The notes below the pieces were generated by a model. The model did not search any database and had not been told where the DNA came from. It was given only the letters and a program-made list of their open reading frames with translations. From JANMJD01 sp963847945 (lineage in GTDB: Bacteria > Actinomycetota > Acidimicrobiia > Acidimicrobiales > Ilumatobacteraceae): a DNA stretch of 64,000 bases. The position numbers were made by a program, and so were the translations under genes. Position 1 is the first letter of the stretch. Every line of letters starts with the position of its first letter. This document shows positions 52,704 through 61,652 of this stretch, piece after piece. Where the stretch lies: assembly GCA_963847945.1 (NCBI GenBank), contig CAWKBX010000009.1:124001-188000 (forward strand), given 5' to 3'.

Positions 52704-53846
52704 TTATCCGGTGGTGAAGACAAACTCGTCGTTGCGGCTCAGATAGCCACCGCGAGCGGCTCCGGCCGAGGTGTCTGTGAAGAACGGGCGGAAACTCTCG
52801 GGCAGGGCGCGACCGTTGGGCAGACTCAGCCAGATTCGCAGAAGATGACGCTTGAGCGCGGGGTCGTCGAAGTCGGTGAACTCGGTGCGCATGTGGAACA
52901 TCGTGTGGTTGTTGGCAAACCACATCGTCCCGGCCGGGAACCGCCGCTCGACCCACATGCCCTCCTCGGCGGCGACCGAGCCGACTATTTCGACGGCCTC
53001 GACCTGCTCGTCGGTCAGCGGCGGCGAGCCGACATTGCGCGCCGCCCACGTGATGTTCGTGCGGACATAGGCGCTGGCCAGGTCGTCGCCGATCCGACCG
53101 AATACGGGCAGGTCATACCACGGCTGCGTTCCGGGCAGTTCGTTGTTCTGACAGCTCACGGTGAACGGCTGGTAGAGCAGTTCGAGCAGATCAGGACGAC
53201 GGCGGTAGATCTCGTTGTGGACGGCCACCGCGCTGCAGATCCGCGACACCCCACCCGTCGCCCCCTGGCGCAGCACGAACAAGCCGGTGACGTCGGCAGC
53301 GTCGCAGTGGAACCCGAGTTCGACATTCGACGTGTACCCCCGCCCGACGCGGCCGGTGATCCCCGTTCCGAGGTCGCGCACATCGCCGATCAGGTCACCC
53401 CGCCAGGACTGGCTGACGGGCGTACCCAGATGCAACGTGACGCCCCACCAGATCGTCCGCAGTTCGTCGATCTCGTAGCGCTCAACCGGGAACCCTTCCC
53501 AGGCCATCACCCCACGGCCGTCGATCAGGCGGCGTCGCAGGTCGACAATCGACTCGGCGAAGGCACCAATCGGGAAGTCGGCGGCGGTCATCGCCGCCAG
53601 ATCAAGGGTCGGGTTGCAACCTCGGGTGTGGGCCAAAGCCGCGTCGAGCGCGGCGATCTCCTCGTCGGTCAGGGAGCGGTACCAGTCGTGCTCGGCAACC
53701 AGTTCCGCGGCGAGCCAGTTCGCCCGCCCGGGGATCTCGCTCAGCTGGTCGGTGGTCTCGATTTCCGCTGGTAACCCCATTGGTTCATCGTGCCAGAACG
53801 GCACCCTGGACGGCGCGGATCCCGTCCGGTCATGATGGTCATTCAT
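52704..53846 (-). CDS. TauD/TfdA-family Fe(II)/2-oxoglutarate dioxygenase
   Basis: Iron and 2-oxoglutarate-dependent oxygenase of about 380 residues. The iron-binding His-x-Asp is in ELGFHCDAADV, and the distal His is in NNHTMFHMRTEF. The latter is followed by an arginine-rich end (KRHLLRIWLSL) that would bind 2-oxoglutarate. The ATG at 53846 overlaps the start codon of the divergent amidohydrolase gene, and another ATG at 53780 (MGLPAEIET) would leave a 65-base gap, so the start is uncertain. Substrates of this family include aryloxyacetates, taurine and alkylated acids. The amidohydrolase is its divergent partner. Confidence 0.85.
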   Translation of the reverse strand: MNDHHDRTGSAPSRVPFWHDEPMGLPAEIETTDQLSEIPGRANWLAAELVAEHDWYRSLTDEEIAALDAALAHTRGCNPTLDLAAMTAADFPIGAFAESIVDLRRRLIDGRGVMAWEGFPVERYEIDELRTIWWGVTLHLGTPVSQSWRGDLIGDVRDLGTGITGRVGRGYTSNVELGFHCDAADVTGLFVLRQGATGGVSRICSAVAVHNEIYRRRPDLLELLYQPFTVSCQNNELPGTQPWYDLPVFGRIGDDLASAYVRTNITWAARNVGSPPLTDEQVEAVEIVGSVAAEEGMWVERRFPAGTMWFANNHTMFHMRTEFTDFDDPALKRHLLRIWLSLPNGRALPESFRPFFTDTSAGAARGGYLSRNDEFVFTTG

Positions 53847-54966
53847 GAGGATGATTTCCGTCGATGACCACATCGACCTGCCCTATCTGCCCGCGGACCT
53901 GTGGACGTCTCGACTGCCCGCCGGGCTGGCCGAGTTGGGCCCTCACGTCGTCGAGGTCGCCGATGGCAGCTCGGAATGGCGATGTGGCGACGCGAGTTGG
54001 GGGCGCTGGGCGGGCGGACGTCCGTCGTCGGTGAAGCGCTCGTATCAGACGGCGTTGGAACGAGCGGGCCTCGACACTCCGGGCGAACTGCGGCCCACGA
54101 CCGCCGATCTGCGACTGCTCGACATGGATCGCGATGGCATCGATGCGACGGTGATGTACGGCCCGGTGGCGGCGATCGACATCGCCGAGCCCGAGCTGCG
54201 ACTGGCCGCCTACCGGGCCTACAACGACTGGCTGCGAGAGTTCTGCTCGCACGATCCCAAGCGGCTGATCGGGGTGGCGATGGTGCCCGCCGAGGACCCC
54301 GTCGGAGCGACGGCCGAGTTGCGGCGCCTGGCCGCGTTGAGTGACGTTCCTCAGGTCAGCATGCATATCGACCGGGTCACATCGCCGATCTACACCGAGC
54401 CGTGGATCGAGTTCTGGGATGTGATCAATGAGTCGGGGATCATCGCCTCGTTCCATCTGGTACTCAGCAAGGCGATGCTGACCGGCCTGACCGACCACGC
54501 CTACGGCATCTTCGAGACGAGCAAGGGGTTCATCAACCAGTTCCTCGACCCGATCGTCGGCATGCTCGGCCGCGGCGTCTTGGAGCAGCGACCGAACGTG
54601 AGATTGGTGCTCGCCGAGAGCGGGCTGGCGTGGATTCCTTGGGTGGTCCAGGAGATGGACTACCGCTACCAGCGGCTGCAGTCGATGGGTTCGTACTGGG
54701 AGTCGCGCGGTGGAATCGGCCTGACGATGCCGCCGAGCGAGGTCTTTCGTCGTCAGATCTGGCTGACCTTCCAGGACGACGCGGTGGGCCTCGATCTACT
54801 GCGCCACTACGGCGACGACAAGGTGATGTGGGCCTGCGACTACCCGCATCCCGACTCCACCTTCCCCGATTCCCAAGCCGTCGTCGAGCGCCTGACCGGT
54901 CACCTTTCGCCCGCTGATCAACGCCGCCTCGTCCACGACAACGCCGCTGCGTTGTACAGCCTCTAA
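53845..54966 (+). CDS. Amidohydrolase-2 family protein (ACMSD/decarboxylase-like)
   Basis: TIM-barrel metal-dependent hydrolase/decarboxylase of 373 residues from the ATG at 53845; a second ATG at 53851 gives a start just two codons later. It begins ISVDDHIDLPYLPADLW, in the place of the Asp/Glu-x-His metal motif, and carries MVPAEDPVGATAELRRLA, FHLVLSKAML, ESGLAWIPWVVQEMDYRY and DYPHPDST near the end. These fit the ACMSD and gamma-resorcylate decarboxylase branch. A role in aromatic acid decarboxylation is likely but not proven. It is divergent from the TauD-type gene and convergent with the flavin monooxygenase. Confidence 0.85.
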   Translation: MRMISVDDHIDLPYLPADLWTSRLPAGLAELGPHVVEVADGSSEWRCGDASWGRWAGGRPSSVKRSYQTALERAGLDTPGELRPTTADLRLLDMDRDGIDATVMYGPVAAIDIAEPELRLAAYRAYNDWLREFCSHDPKRLIGVAMVPAEDPVGATAELRRLAALSDVPQVSMHIDRVTSPIYTEPWIEFWDVINESGIIASFHLVLSKAMLTGLTDHAYGIFETSKGFINQFLDPIVGMLGRGVLEQRPNVRLVLAESGLAWIPWVVQEMDYRYQRLQSMGSYWESRGGIGLTMPPSEVFRRQIWLTFQDDAVGLDLLRHYGDDKVMWACDYPHPDSTFPDSQAVVERLTGHLSPADQRRLVHDNAAALYSL

Positions 54967-54983
54967 GCACGCGGCCAACCGAT

Positions 54984-56186
54984 CTACTCGAGGCCGAAGC
55001 GGAGCTTGGTGAGACGCTCCGACCACCGGTCGTAGAACAGCGTGATGTGGGTGAGCAACGTCGACATGTCGCGGAAGTAGCGGTTCATCTGCGTGCCCGG
55101 TTTCATCGACGAGGTACCGGCGGTGCGGAACATGATCGTCGTCGCCTCGTCGGCGAGTTTGATGCACCGCTGGCTGATCACTCCGAGCCGCCAACTGGTC
55201 TCGGCGTCGAATGAACCAGGGTGGGTCACCTCACGCTCGCACACCTCCATGTACTGCCCGGCCCCGCCGACCAGCGCCGCCCTCGCCGTTTCCAACAGCG
55301 CTACCGCTTCGCCGTAGTACACCTGATAGCCGCGATCATCGATCCGCTTGGTCGTCCCGCGGGGGATGACGCCCTTGCGCAGCGTCTCCTCGTAGGCGTC
55401 GATCACCCCGAAGCCCAGACCGACCGCAACCGACGAGATCTCGGTCATCAAGATGTTGAAACTCGGACCGACGTGCATCGGGTTGGCCAAGAACCGCTCG
55501 TCGATGGGCGTCACCCCGCCCATCACTGCCATCGGGTCGAGCGCCCGATCGGCGGCGATGAACTGCTCGACCACCACGGTGCGGTGCGAGCCGGTGCCCT
55601 GCATGCCGAGCATGTCCCAGTTGCGATCGATCTCGTACTGGCCGCGATCGAGCACGACCAGCAACTGTTCCTCCGCGCCGGGACGGCCCGTGCCTTCGAT
55701 GCGGACGAAGCCCATGAAATGCGTCGAGGCATCGATACCCGAGGAGTTGTCGAACGTCCCGTTGATCACATACCCGCCATCGACCGGCCGGGCCCAGGCG
55801 TTGATCTGACCCTCGACGAGGGGCGCGCGGCAGTCGCCGTCGGGTCCGTAGACCTCGGCTTGGACCCGCACCGGATACTTGCCGAGCACGTGGATGTGAC
55901 CGCCGGTGAAGGCTACTCCCCACCCCGTCGATGGGCAGCCCGCCGCAATCTCGACCATGGTCCGGGCGAACGTGGGCAGATCGAAGTCGTAACCGCCGAA
56001 CTCTGCCGGCTGCAGCAACCGGTAGAAGCCGGCGTCGAAGACCCGCTCGTGGACCTCGGGCAGCATCTGATTCGCCGCTTCCGTGACGGCCTGGCGATCA
56101 CGGAGGAATGGTCGCAACGCGACGGCCTCGGCCACCATCACCGCGGGCGTCAGCCCTGGTCGGGGCCGAGAAATCTCGGTCAGCAC
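54984..56186 (-). CDS. Flavin-dependent monooxygenase, acyl-CoA-dehydrogenase fold (HsaA-like)
   Basis: FMN/FAD-dependent oxygenase component of 400 residues with the acyl-CoA dehydrogenase fold, close to 3-hydroxy-9,10-seconandrosta-trione monooxygenase (HsaA) and related phenol hydroxylases. PEVHERVFDAGFYRLLQPAEFGGYDFDL, GWGVAFTGGHIHVLGKYP, NWDMLGMQGTGSHRTVV and FRTAGTSSM fit the group. The GTG at 56186 follows AAAGGA. No reductase partner (HsaB type) is nearby. Its gene is divergent from the TetR gene, which may control it. Confidence 0.85.
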   Translation of the reverse strand: MLTEISRPRPGLTPAVMVAEAVALRPFLRDRQAVTEAANQMLPEVHERVFDAGFYRLLQPAEFGGYDFDLPTFARTMVEIAAGCPSTGWGVAFTGGHIHVLGKYPVRVQAEVYGPDGDCRAPLVEGQINAWARPVDGGYVINGTFDNSSGIDASTHFMGFVRIEGTGRPGAEEQLLVVLDRGQYEIDRNWDMLGMQGTGSHRTVVVEQFIAADRALDPMAVMGGVTPIDERFLANPMHVGPSFNILMTEISSVAVGLGFGVIDAYEETLRKGVIPRGTTKRIDDRGYQVYYGEAVALLETARAALVGGAGQYMEVCEREVTHPGSFDAETSWRLGVISQRCIKLADEATTIMFRTAGTSSMKPGTQMNRYFRDMSTLLTHITLFYDRWSERLTKLRFGLE

Positions 56187-56203
56187 ATGTGGTCCTTTCG
56201 TAC

Positions 56204-56219
56204 GCCACCGCGCGGCGGC
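56204..56219. promoter_or_regulatory. 16-bp near-palindrome in the TetR/monooxygenase divergent gap
   Basis: GCCACCGCGCGGCGGC differs from its own reverse complement at only one base pair. It lies between the divergent starts of the flavin monooxygenase and TetR regulator and is a possible operator, though it could also be a chance G+C-rich symmetry. Confidence 0.3.
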
Positions 56220-56257
56220 GCAACTACGATCTGAGTATCGAAAACACCGCGACCCAA

Positions 56258-56875
56258 ATGCCAGCCGACCCCGGTCGGCGAGAGCGCAACAAGGCCGACA
56301 AGCGGGAACGCATTCTGCTCGCAGCCACCAAACTGTTCAACGAGCGCGGGTTCGCGGCAACCACGACGACCGAGGTCGCCAAGGCGGCCGGCATCGGTAC
56401 GGGCACGTTGTTCCTGTATGTGCGAACCAAGGAAGAGCTGTTCGTCGAGGTCTTCCGCAGCGACGTCGGTCGGGCATGGGACGACGCCTTTGCTGGGGTC
56501 GATCAGGACGCCTCGCTGCTCGACCAACTGTGCCGCGCCTTCTTCAGCGTGATCGAACACCACGACCACAATCCGGGGTTGGCCAAGGCGTTCCTCACCG
56601 AACTGCATCTGCTCCCCGACGACATGCGCCGCGATGCCCGGGTGTTCATGCGTCGCTATATGGCCCGGCTGCAACAGTTCCTCGTCGATGCCCAGACCCG
56701 GCGATGCCTCGACGGCGACATCAACGTGGCGGTGCTGGCGAACAATCTGTTCGCCGTGTACCAATGGCACCTGCAGCTGCACGTTGCCGGTCACACCACG
56801 CGCCAGGAGTGCCTCGACGATCTGCGTGCCGCGTTCGAGCTTCAAGTCGAGCATCTCAGCGTGCCGCGACCGTAG
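56258..56875 (+). CDS. TetR-family transcriptional regulator
   Basis: DNA-binding repressor of 205 residues. The N-terminal HTH (about 13-60) reads KRERILLAATKLFNERGFAATTTTEVAKAAGIGTGTLFLYV, and the C-terminal domain is the usual helical ligand-binding bundle. The ATG at 56258 sits in front of the HTH at the normal distance; longer forms upstream lack HTH-like sequence. The divergent flavin monooxygenase and the convergent Liv-type importer genes are its likely targets. Its ligand is unknown. Confidence 0.9.
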   Translation: MPADPGRRERNKADKRERILLAATKLFNERGFAATTTTEVAKAAGIGTGTLFLYVRTKEELFVEVFRSDVGRAWDDAFAGVDQDASLLDQLCRAFFSVIEHHDHNPGLAKAFLTELHLLPDDMRRDARVFMRRYMARLQQFLVDAQTRRCLDGDINVAVLANNLFAVYQWHLQLHVAGHTTRQECLDDLRAAFELQVEHLSVPRP

Positions 56876-56885
56876 AGCGGCGCGA

Positions 56886-57623
56886 TCAGACTGCGGCGTC
56901 GCGGCTGGTGCCGAGGTAGAGATCGCGAAGTTGATCGGGATTCTCGCGCAGGACCGACGCCGGGCCCTCGAAGGCGATCTTCCCGTGCACGAGCACGCTG
57001 GCCCGGTCACCGATCGACAGGGCCAGCGCGGCAAACTGTTCGACCAGCAGCACACCAACTCCCTCGTCGGCGAGGTGACGCACGACCGGGATCAGCCGCT
57101 TGATCACCGTCGGTGCCAGACCCAACGACATCTCGTCGAGCAGCAACACCTTCGGTTGGTTGATCAACGCCCGTGAGATGACCAGCATCTGCTGCTCGCC
57201 GCCCGACAAGAGGGCCGCCCGGGCCCCGCGGCGCTTGTCGAGTTCCGGAAAGAGCTCGAAACCGCGTTCGATACGGGACCGCGGCGCGCAGACCAGGAAG
57301 TTCTCTTCAACGGTGAGGTCGGGGAAGATCGATCGACCCTGTTCGACATGGGCAAGGCCGGCCTGCGCCCGCTGATGCCGCGAGACCTTCGTCAGGTCAC
57401 GGCCCGCCAACATGACGGTGCCGCCCTGCGAGGGGATCACGCCCGACAGTGCTTCGAGCAGCGTAGTTTTGCCGGCCCCATTCGCACCGAGCAGCACGGT
57501 GACTTCACCCGCCGGAATCGCCAGGTTGACCCCGTCGACGATGGTCGATCCCGACCGCTGCACGACGAACTCACGGACCTGGAGACCACCGGCGTTCGGT
57601 CGGTCGACGTTCGTTTCGCTCAT
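56886..57623 (-). CDS. Liv-type ABC transporter ATP-binding protein (LivF-like)
   Basis: Cytosolic ATPase subunit of 245 residues of the branched-chain amino acid (HAAT) importer type. Walker A is GANGAGKTT, the signature is LLSGGEQQML and Walker B is VLLLDEMSLGL. Positions match LivF (second ATPase). The ATG at 57623 overlaps the stop of the fused permease-ATPase gene (ATGA). It is the last gene of a coupled operon and ends 10 bases from the TetR stop, in convergent orientation. Substrate is probably a small acid or amino acid, perhaps an aromatic acid given the neighbours. Confidence 0.9.
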   Translation of the reverse strand: MSETNVDRPNAGGLQVREFVVQRSGSTIVDGVNLAIPAGEVTVLLGANGAGKTTLLEALSGVIPSQGGTVMLAGRDLTKVSRHQRAQAGLAHVEQGRSIFPDLTVEENFLVCAPRSRIERGFELFPELDKRRGARAALLSGGEQQMLVISRALINQPKVLLLDEMSLGLAPTVIKRLIPVVRHLADEGVGVLLVEQFAALALSIGDRASVLVHGKIAFEGPASVLRENPDQLRDLYLGTSRDAAV

Positions 57624-59389
57624 TGCAACGCCCCTGCCGCGTCGATACCGACCTCGTGTTCGATCTCTTCGCCAAGGTAGGCCCGGGCGACGATCGGGTT
57701 CGACAACACGTCGCTGGGGCTTCCGTGGGCGATCACGACACCGAAGTCGATGACCGTGATCTCGGAGCACACCTCGGCGACGAGTTCAACGTTGTGTTCG
57801 ATGAGCAGCACCGAGCAGCCGAACCGGGCCGGGATCTCCTTGATGTGCTTGCCCAACAGCGCACTCTGTTCTGCCCCGAGACCGGCAGCCGGCTCGTCGA
57901 GGAAGACCACCTGTGGCTTGCTGGCCAGCGACGCGGCGACCTCGAGGATGCGACGAGTGCCGACGTCGATGAGGCTGATCGGCTCGTCGGCCGGGGGGAG
58001 CTGGAAGAACCCGAGGAGCTGCTCCAACTCGGCCGCCGGCAAGGCCTTGACCACCGACAGATTGACGTACTGGCCAACCGAGAGCTCGGGGATCGCTCGC
58101 CCCTGCTGGAATGTTCGACGGAGCCCGGCGCGGGCCCGGTTCGTTGCGCTCATGCCCTCGAGCGGCCGGCCGTGGAGTACCACGTCGCCGTTGTAGCTGG
58201 TCACGAAACCACACACGGCATCGACGAGAGTTGACTTGCCGGCACCATTGGGCCCGATCACCCCGACGACGGTTCGGGGCGGAACCTTGACGTTGACCTC
58301 GGACAACGCGGTCAGCGCGCCGTACCGCACGGTCAGATTCCGAATGTCGAGGACCGCCTCACCACCAGCGGCCACATGGGCAATGGCAACCGCCGGCGGC
58401 GGTTCGGGCACGGGACGGCTGGAGTGCCGCGGTTGACGCCACGGAAAGCCCGACGAGATACCCCCACCCCCCTGCGAGAGGGCCTGGATAGCACCAAGAC
58501 CGAACAGAATTTGGGGATACTCCGTCGCCCAACCGTTGCGGTCGAAGATCTCGGGGATGACCGAGGCGAGCAGCCCGGCAAAGACGGCCCCCGACAGGCT
58601 CTGGGCTCCGACCAACACCGCCGAGGCGACGAGAACCATCGATGCGACCGGCAGGAACGTCGCCTCGCTGATCGAGCCCTTGTACTGGCCCATGAACAAC
58701 CCGCCGGCGATTCCCGCCAGCACGGCCGAGACAACGAAAGCGTTGACCTTGACCGCCGGCACCGACAGCCCGGCGGCGGCGGTCGCCCGCTCGCTCGACC
58801 GAACAGCCCGCCAGGCGAGGCCACCCCGACGACGTCCGTACCACTCCAATGCCAGGCCGCAGGCGATCAGGACCATGAAGCACAGCAGGAAGTACATCCG
58901 GTCGGATTGGAATCCGATGGGACGAGTACCACGGTTCTTATCGTCCTGCGAGCCGGGGAACTTGTGGGACCCGAACACCCCGACGACGGCCGCTGAGAAG
59001 GTCAGCGTGACGATCGCCAGATTGACCCCGCGCAGGCGCACGGCCAGGCCGCCGACGAGAACGCCGAACGGAATCACCGCAATCGCCCCGATCAGGACGT
59101 TGAGGAAGAAGGGCAGCGACGCGTGGACCACTAACCATGCGTTGACCCACGCACTGATGCCAACGAACGAGACGGCGCAGAGGGACAACAGTCCCGCCCG
59201 ACCAAAGAGCATTCCGGCCGAGAGAGCCACCAGACCCTGCACCGCAGCGGTGATCGCCACCGCAGCCCAGGTCGAACCGATGAAGCCGACGTTGCCCGGT
59301 GCCAAGACCCCGAGCAACGCGACGACGACCAGCAGAATCGTCGGGACCATGAGCCGACGTGTATCGGCGGAGAGATCAGCGCGATTCAT
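57620..59389 (-). CDS. Liv-type ABC transporter fused permease-ATPase (LivM-LivG-like)
   Basis: Single polypeptide of 589 residues. The first ~310 residues are a LivM-like permease with about eight to ten hydrophobic segments, followed by a linker (about 315-345) with RPVPEPPP. The ATPase domain (about 350-589) has Walker A GPNGAGKST, Walker B VVFLDEPAAGL and a signature of the VGTRR type seen in a subgroup of actinobacterial LivG proteins. Overlaps of 14 bases with the LivH-like gene before it and four bases with the LivF-like gene after it show a tightly coupled operon. Fused LivMG proteins occur in other actinomycetes. Confidence 0.9.
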   Translation of the reverse strand: MNRADLSADTRRLMVPTILLVVVALLGVLAPGNVGFIGSTWAAVAITAAVQGLVALSAGMLFGRAGLLSLCAVSFVGISAWVNAWLVVHASLPFFLNVLIGAIAVIPFGVLVGGLAVRLRGVNLAIVTLTFSAAVVGVFGSHKFPGSQDDKNRGTRPIGFQSDRMYFLLCFMVLIACGLALEWYGRRRGGLAWRAVRSSERATAAAGLSVPAVKVNAFVVSAVLAGIAGGLFMGQYKGSISEATFLPVASMVLVASAVLVGAQSLSGAVFAGLLASVIPEIFDRNGWATEYPQILFGLGAIQALSQGGGGISSGFPWRQPRHSSRPVPEPPPAVAIAHVAAGGEAVLDIRNLTVRYGALTALSEVNVKVPPRTVVGVIGPNGAGKSTLVDAVCGFVTSYNGDVVLHGRPLEGMSATNRARAGLRRTFQQGRAIPELSVGQYVNLSVVKALPAAELEQLLGFFQLPPADEPISLIDVGTRRILEVAASLASKPQVVFLDEPAAGLGAEQSALLGKHIKEIPARFGCSVLLIEHNVELVAEVCSEITVIDFGVVIAHGSPSDVLSNPIVARAYLGEEIEHEVGIDAAGALQ

Positions 59390-60245
59390 TCCAGGTCTCC
59401 TTGCGTTGCGACCAGAGCAAGGCCAACGTGACCATGACGAACGACAGCGCCGGTCGGTAGTCGCCGATGCCCAACTTCTCGCCTCGGTCCCACATCGGGG
59501 CGACCGACTCGATCATGCCGATGGCGATACCACCGATCACGGTGAGCAGGAAGCTGCGCATCGAACCGATGATCGCCGCCGCCAATCCGGGCACGATCAA
59601 GAAGGCCATGTTCGGGATGCTGCGACGGCTTGGTGCCGTAATCACGATCGCCGCGGTCGTCAGCACGCCGGTGAGCGTCCAGACGAACACGACGTAGCGA
59701 GAGGTTCTCACTCCCATCAACTCGGCCGTGACCGGCCGACCCGACACGGCGCGAAGAATCACGCCGATGCGGGTGCGGCCGAGCACAAGCCAGACCACCA
59801 GCGCAATCGCGATCGCCCCGAGAAACGAGGCGATCGTTGCGCCGGTGACCGTGACCGTACCGATCTTGAACTTCATCGAACTGAACAACCGAGGAAACAA
59901 CCGCTGCGTGTCGTGGAAGATACGGGTGGTGATTCCAAAGAAGCTGAGCGCCATACCGATGGTCACGGTCGATCGCACCAGCACGCTGGCACCGCTGAAC
60001 AGCCGTGACATCACCCAACCCTGGACGGCCGAGATGAAGCCGCCCATCACGAGCGCGGCGATGATCGCAAGCCATTGATTCCAGCCATGAGCAATGAATT
60101 CGCTCATCACGTAGACCGCAAGCACTGCGGAGAACGTCTGGGAGAAGTTGATCACCGCGCCGACCTGGTAGGAGAGGACGAGACACACCCCGATGAGTGC
60201 GTACACGCCCCCTCCCGCCAAACCGGCGACCGCGAGGTCGAGCAT
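59376..60245 (-). CDS. Liv-type ABC transporter permease (LivH-like)
   Basis: Integral membrane permease of 289 residues of the HAAT family with about eight hydrophobic segments. It begins MLDLAVAGLAGGGVYALIGV and carries the conserved NFSQ motif (VINFSQTFSAVL) in the third helix. It follows the substrate-binding gene by 40 bases and overlaps the permease-ATPase by 14 bases. It pairs with the LivM part of the fused protein to form the channel. Confidence 0.9.
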   Translation of the reverse strand: MLDLAVAGLAGGGVYALIGVCLVLSYQVGAVINFSQTFSAVLAVYVMSEFIAHGWNQWLAIIAALVMGGFISAVQGWVMSRLFSGASVLVRSTVTIGMALSFFGITTRIFHDTQRLFPRLFSSMKFKIGTVTVTGATIASFLGAIAIALVVWLVLGRTRIGVILRAVSGRPVTAELMGVRTSRYVVFVWTLTGVLTTAAIVITAPSRRSIPNMAFLIVPGLAAAIIGSMRSFLLTVIGGIAIGMIESVAPMWDRGEKLGIGDYRPALSFVMVTLALLWSQRKETWNESR

Positions 60246-60285
60246 CGGTTGTCAGTTCTATGGAGTCGTCAGAAGTCCGGTTGGA

Positions 60286-61518
60286 TCAGCGGGGCGGCCA
60301 GAAGACCCAGTCGGATACCGTGACGAACTGGCCGTCCTTGATGGCGACGATCTTGGATGCCACGTTGGCCTGTGCTCCACCGAGGTACGGCGTCCACTTG
60401 AACGGCTCACCCAGCATCGGGGTGGCGTAGTTGACGGCCTTGATCGCGGCGCTGACCGACTCGCGGGTGTAGTCGCCCTTCACCGTCTTCAGCGCCTCAA
60501 CCATCACCTTGGCGGCAAGGTAGCCACCCTGAGCGAAGCTCGTCTCGCCGAGGCCCGCAGCCTTCACCAGGGCCTTGAACTCGACCATGTCGGGCGAGGT
60601 GTCGGCGGCATCGGTGTACGGAGCGAATTCGGAGTTGACGACCCAGCCCTCGGCGGCCGTGCCGAGCTTGGCGAGCATGTCGACCGAGTAGCCCGAGGTG
60701 AGCATGGCGTACTTGATCTTGCCATCGGTCAGGCCCTGGGCCTCGGCGATACCGGCATAGGCGATGTAGTTGGGCTCGGTGTAGCCCAGCATCACGCCGT
60801 CGCAGTTCTTGCCCTTGGTGACCGCCGCGGTGAGGTCTTCGTTGGGCTCGGACAGGATGAGCTCGACGGTCATGCCCATCTCCTTCTCCCACATCGGCTT
60901 GAAGACGTCGACGAAGATCGGGGTGAGGCCGATGTTGAGCGACGAGAAGCACGGCTTCTTGACGCCCTGTTCCTTCACCATATAGGTGAGGCCCATCATG
61001 ATCCCGAGGAACGGGCCGGTGTTGAGCGAGGCCACGTTTCCGGCGTCGGGCCCACAGGCGTTGACCCCAGCGAGCGACAAGATGCCCTTCTCGGCGTAGT
61101 ACTTGGCGTTGGTGGTGCAGTCGACGATCGAGCCGCCACCGACCATCGCCAGGATGTTCTTCTCTTCGACGAGCTTCTTGGCGCCCGTTGCGGCCTTCTC
61201 GGGAACGTCGCCGTCATCCTCCGTGAGGAACTCGATCGGGTGGCCATTGACGCCGCCCTCGGCATTGATCTTTTCGAAGTAGGCCTTGGCAGCATCGGGC
61301 GACTCGGGGAAGATGTCTACTCCCGAGTAGCTGGACACTCCGCCCAAGACGATCGGGGTACCGGTCGCCGCAGCGCTTGCCCCTTCGGTGACCGCCGGCG
61401 CCTCTGCGCCTGCGGCGGTCGTGGCCGGAGCCGCTTCGTCGGTGCTGCTACTCCCGCACCCGACAGTGGCAACGAGCAGGGTGCCGATAGCGGCCGCCCA
61501 CAACTTCTTGTGAATCAT
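60286..61518 (-). CDS. Liv-type ABC transporter substrate-binding lipoprotein
   Basis: Extracytoplasmic substrate-binding protein of 410 residues, the LivK-like (periplasmic binding type 1) family. The signal sequence MIHKKLWAAAIGTLLVATVGC ends in a lipobox with acyl-Cys21, so the protein is membrane-anchored. A Ser/Thr/Ala-rich linker follows, then a two-lobed binding domain (PIVLGGVSSYSGVDIFPESP). AAGGGGGAA precedes the ATG at 61518. It is the first gene of the importer operon and probably the most highly expressed. Ligand unknown. Confidence 0.92.
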   Translation of the reverse strand: MIHKKLWAAAIGTLLVATVGCGSSSTDEAAPATTAAGAEAPAVTEGASAAATGTPIVLGGVSSYSGVDIFPESPDAAKAYFEKINAEGGVNGHPIEFLTEDDGDVPEKAATGAKKLVEEKNILAMVGGGSIVDCTTNAKYYAEKGILSLAGVNACGPDAGNVASLNTGPFLGIMMGLTYMVKEQGVKKPCFSSLNIGLTPIFVDVFKPMWEKEMGMTVELILSEPNEDLTAAVTKGKNCDGVMLGYTEPNYIAYAGIAEAQGLTDGKIKYAMLTSGYSVDMLAKLGTAAEGWVVNSEFAPYTDAADTSPDMVEFKALVKAAGLGETSFAQGGYLAAKVMVEALKTVKGDYTRESVSAAIKAVNYATPMLGEPFKWTPYLGGAQANVASKIVAIKDGQFVTVSDWVFWPPR

Positions 61519-61627
61519 GACTTTCCCCCTTGTATTGGCCCAATCCCTCGATCGAGACGTCACTCGACATCTCGCCCCCAGGCGATCGCGTATCTGAACA
61601 AAACTGACCATAGTCGGAGATGCATGT

Positions 61628-61643
61628 TGTGACAAGCGTTACA
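61628..61643. promoter_or_regulatory. Inverted repeat (TGTGAC-N4-GTTACA) in a divergent gap
   Basis: TGTGACAAGCGTTACA has five of six outer base pairs symmetric. It lies between the importer operon start at 61518 and the enoyl-CoA hydratase start near 61653, the right place for a TetR- or FadR-type repressor. It also means that the hydratase start at 61620 is unlikely. Confidence 0.4.
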
Positions 61644-61652
61644 GTCACGCCG

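Noticed and set aside
57905..58010. Apparently degenerate ABC signature in the fused permease-ATPase
   Set aside because: The VGTRR form occurs in a known subgroup of actinobacterial LivG-type ATPases, so it is not a sign of inactivation.
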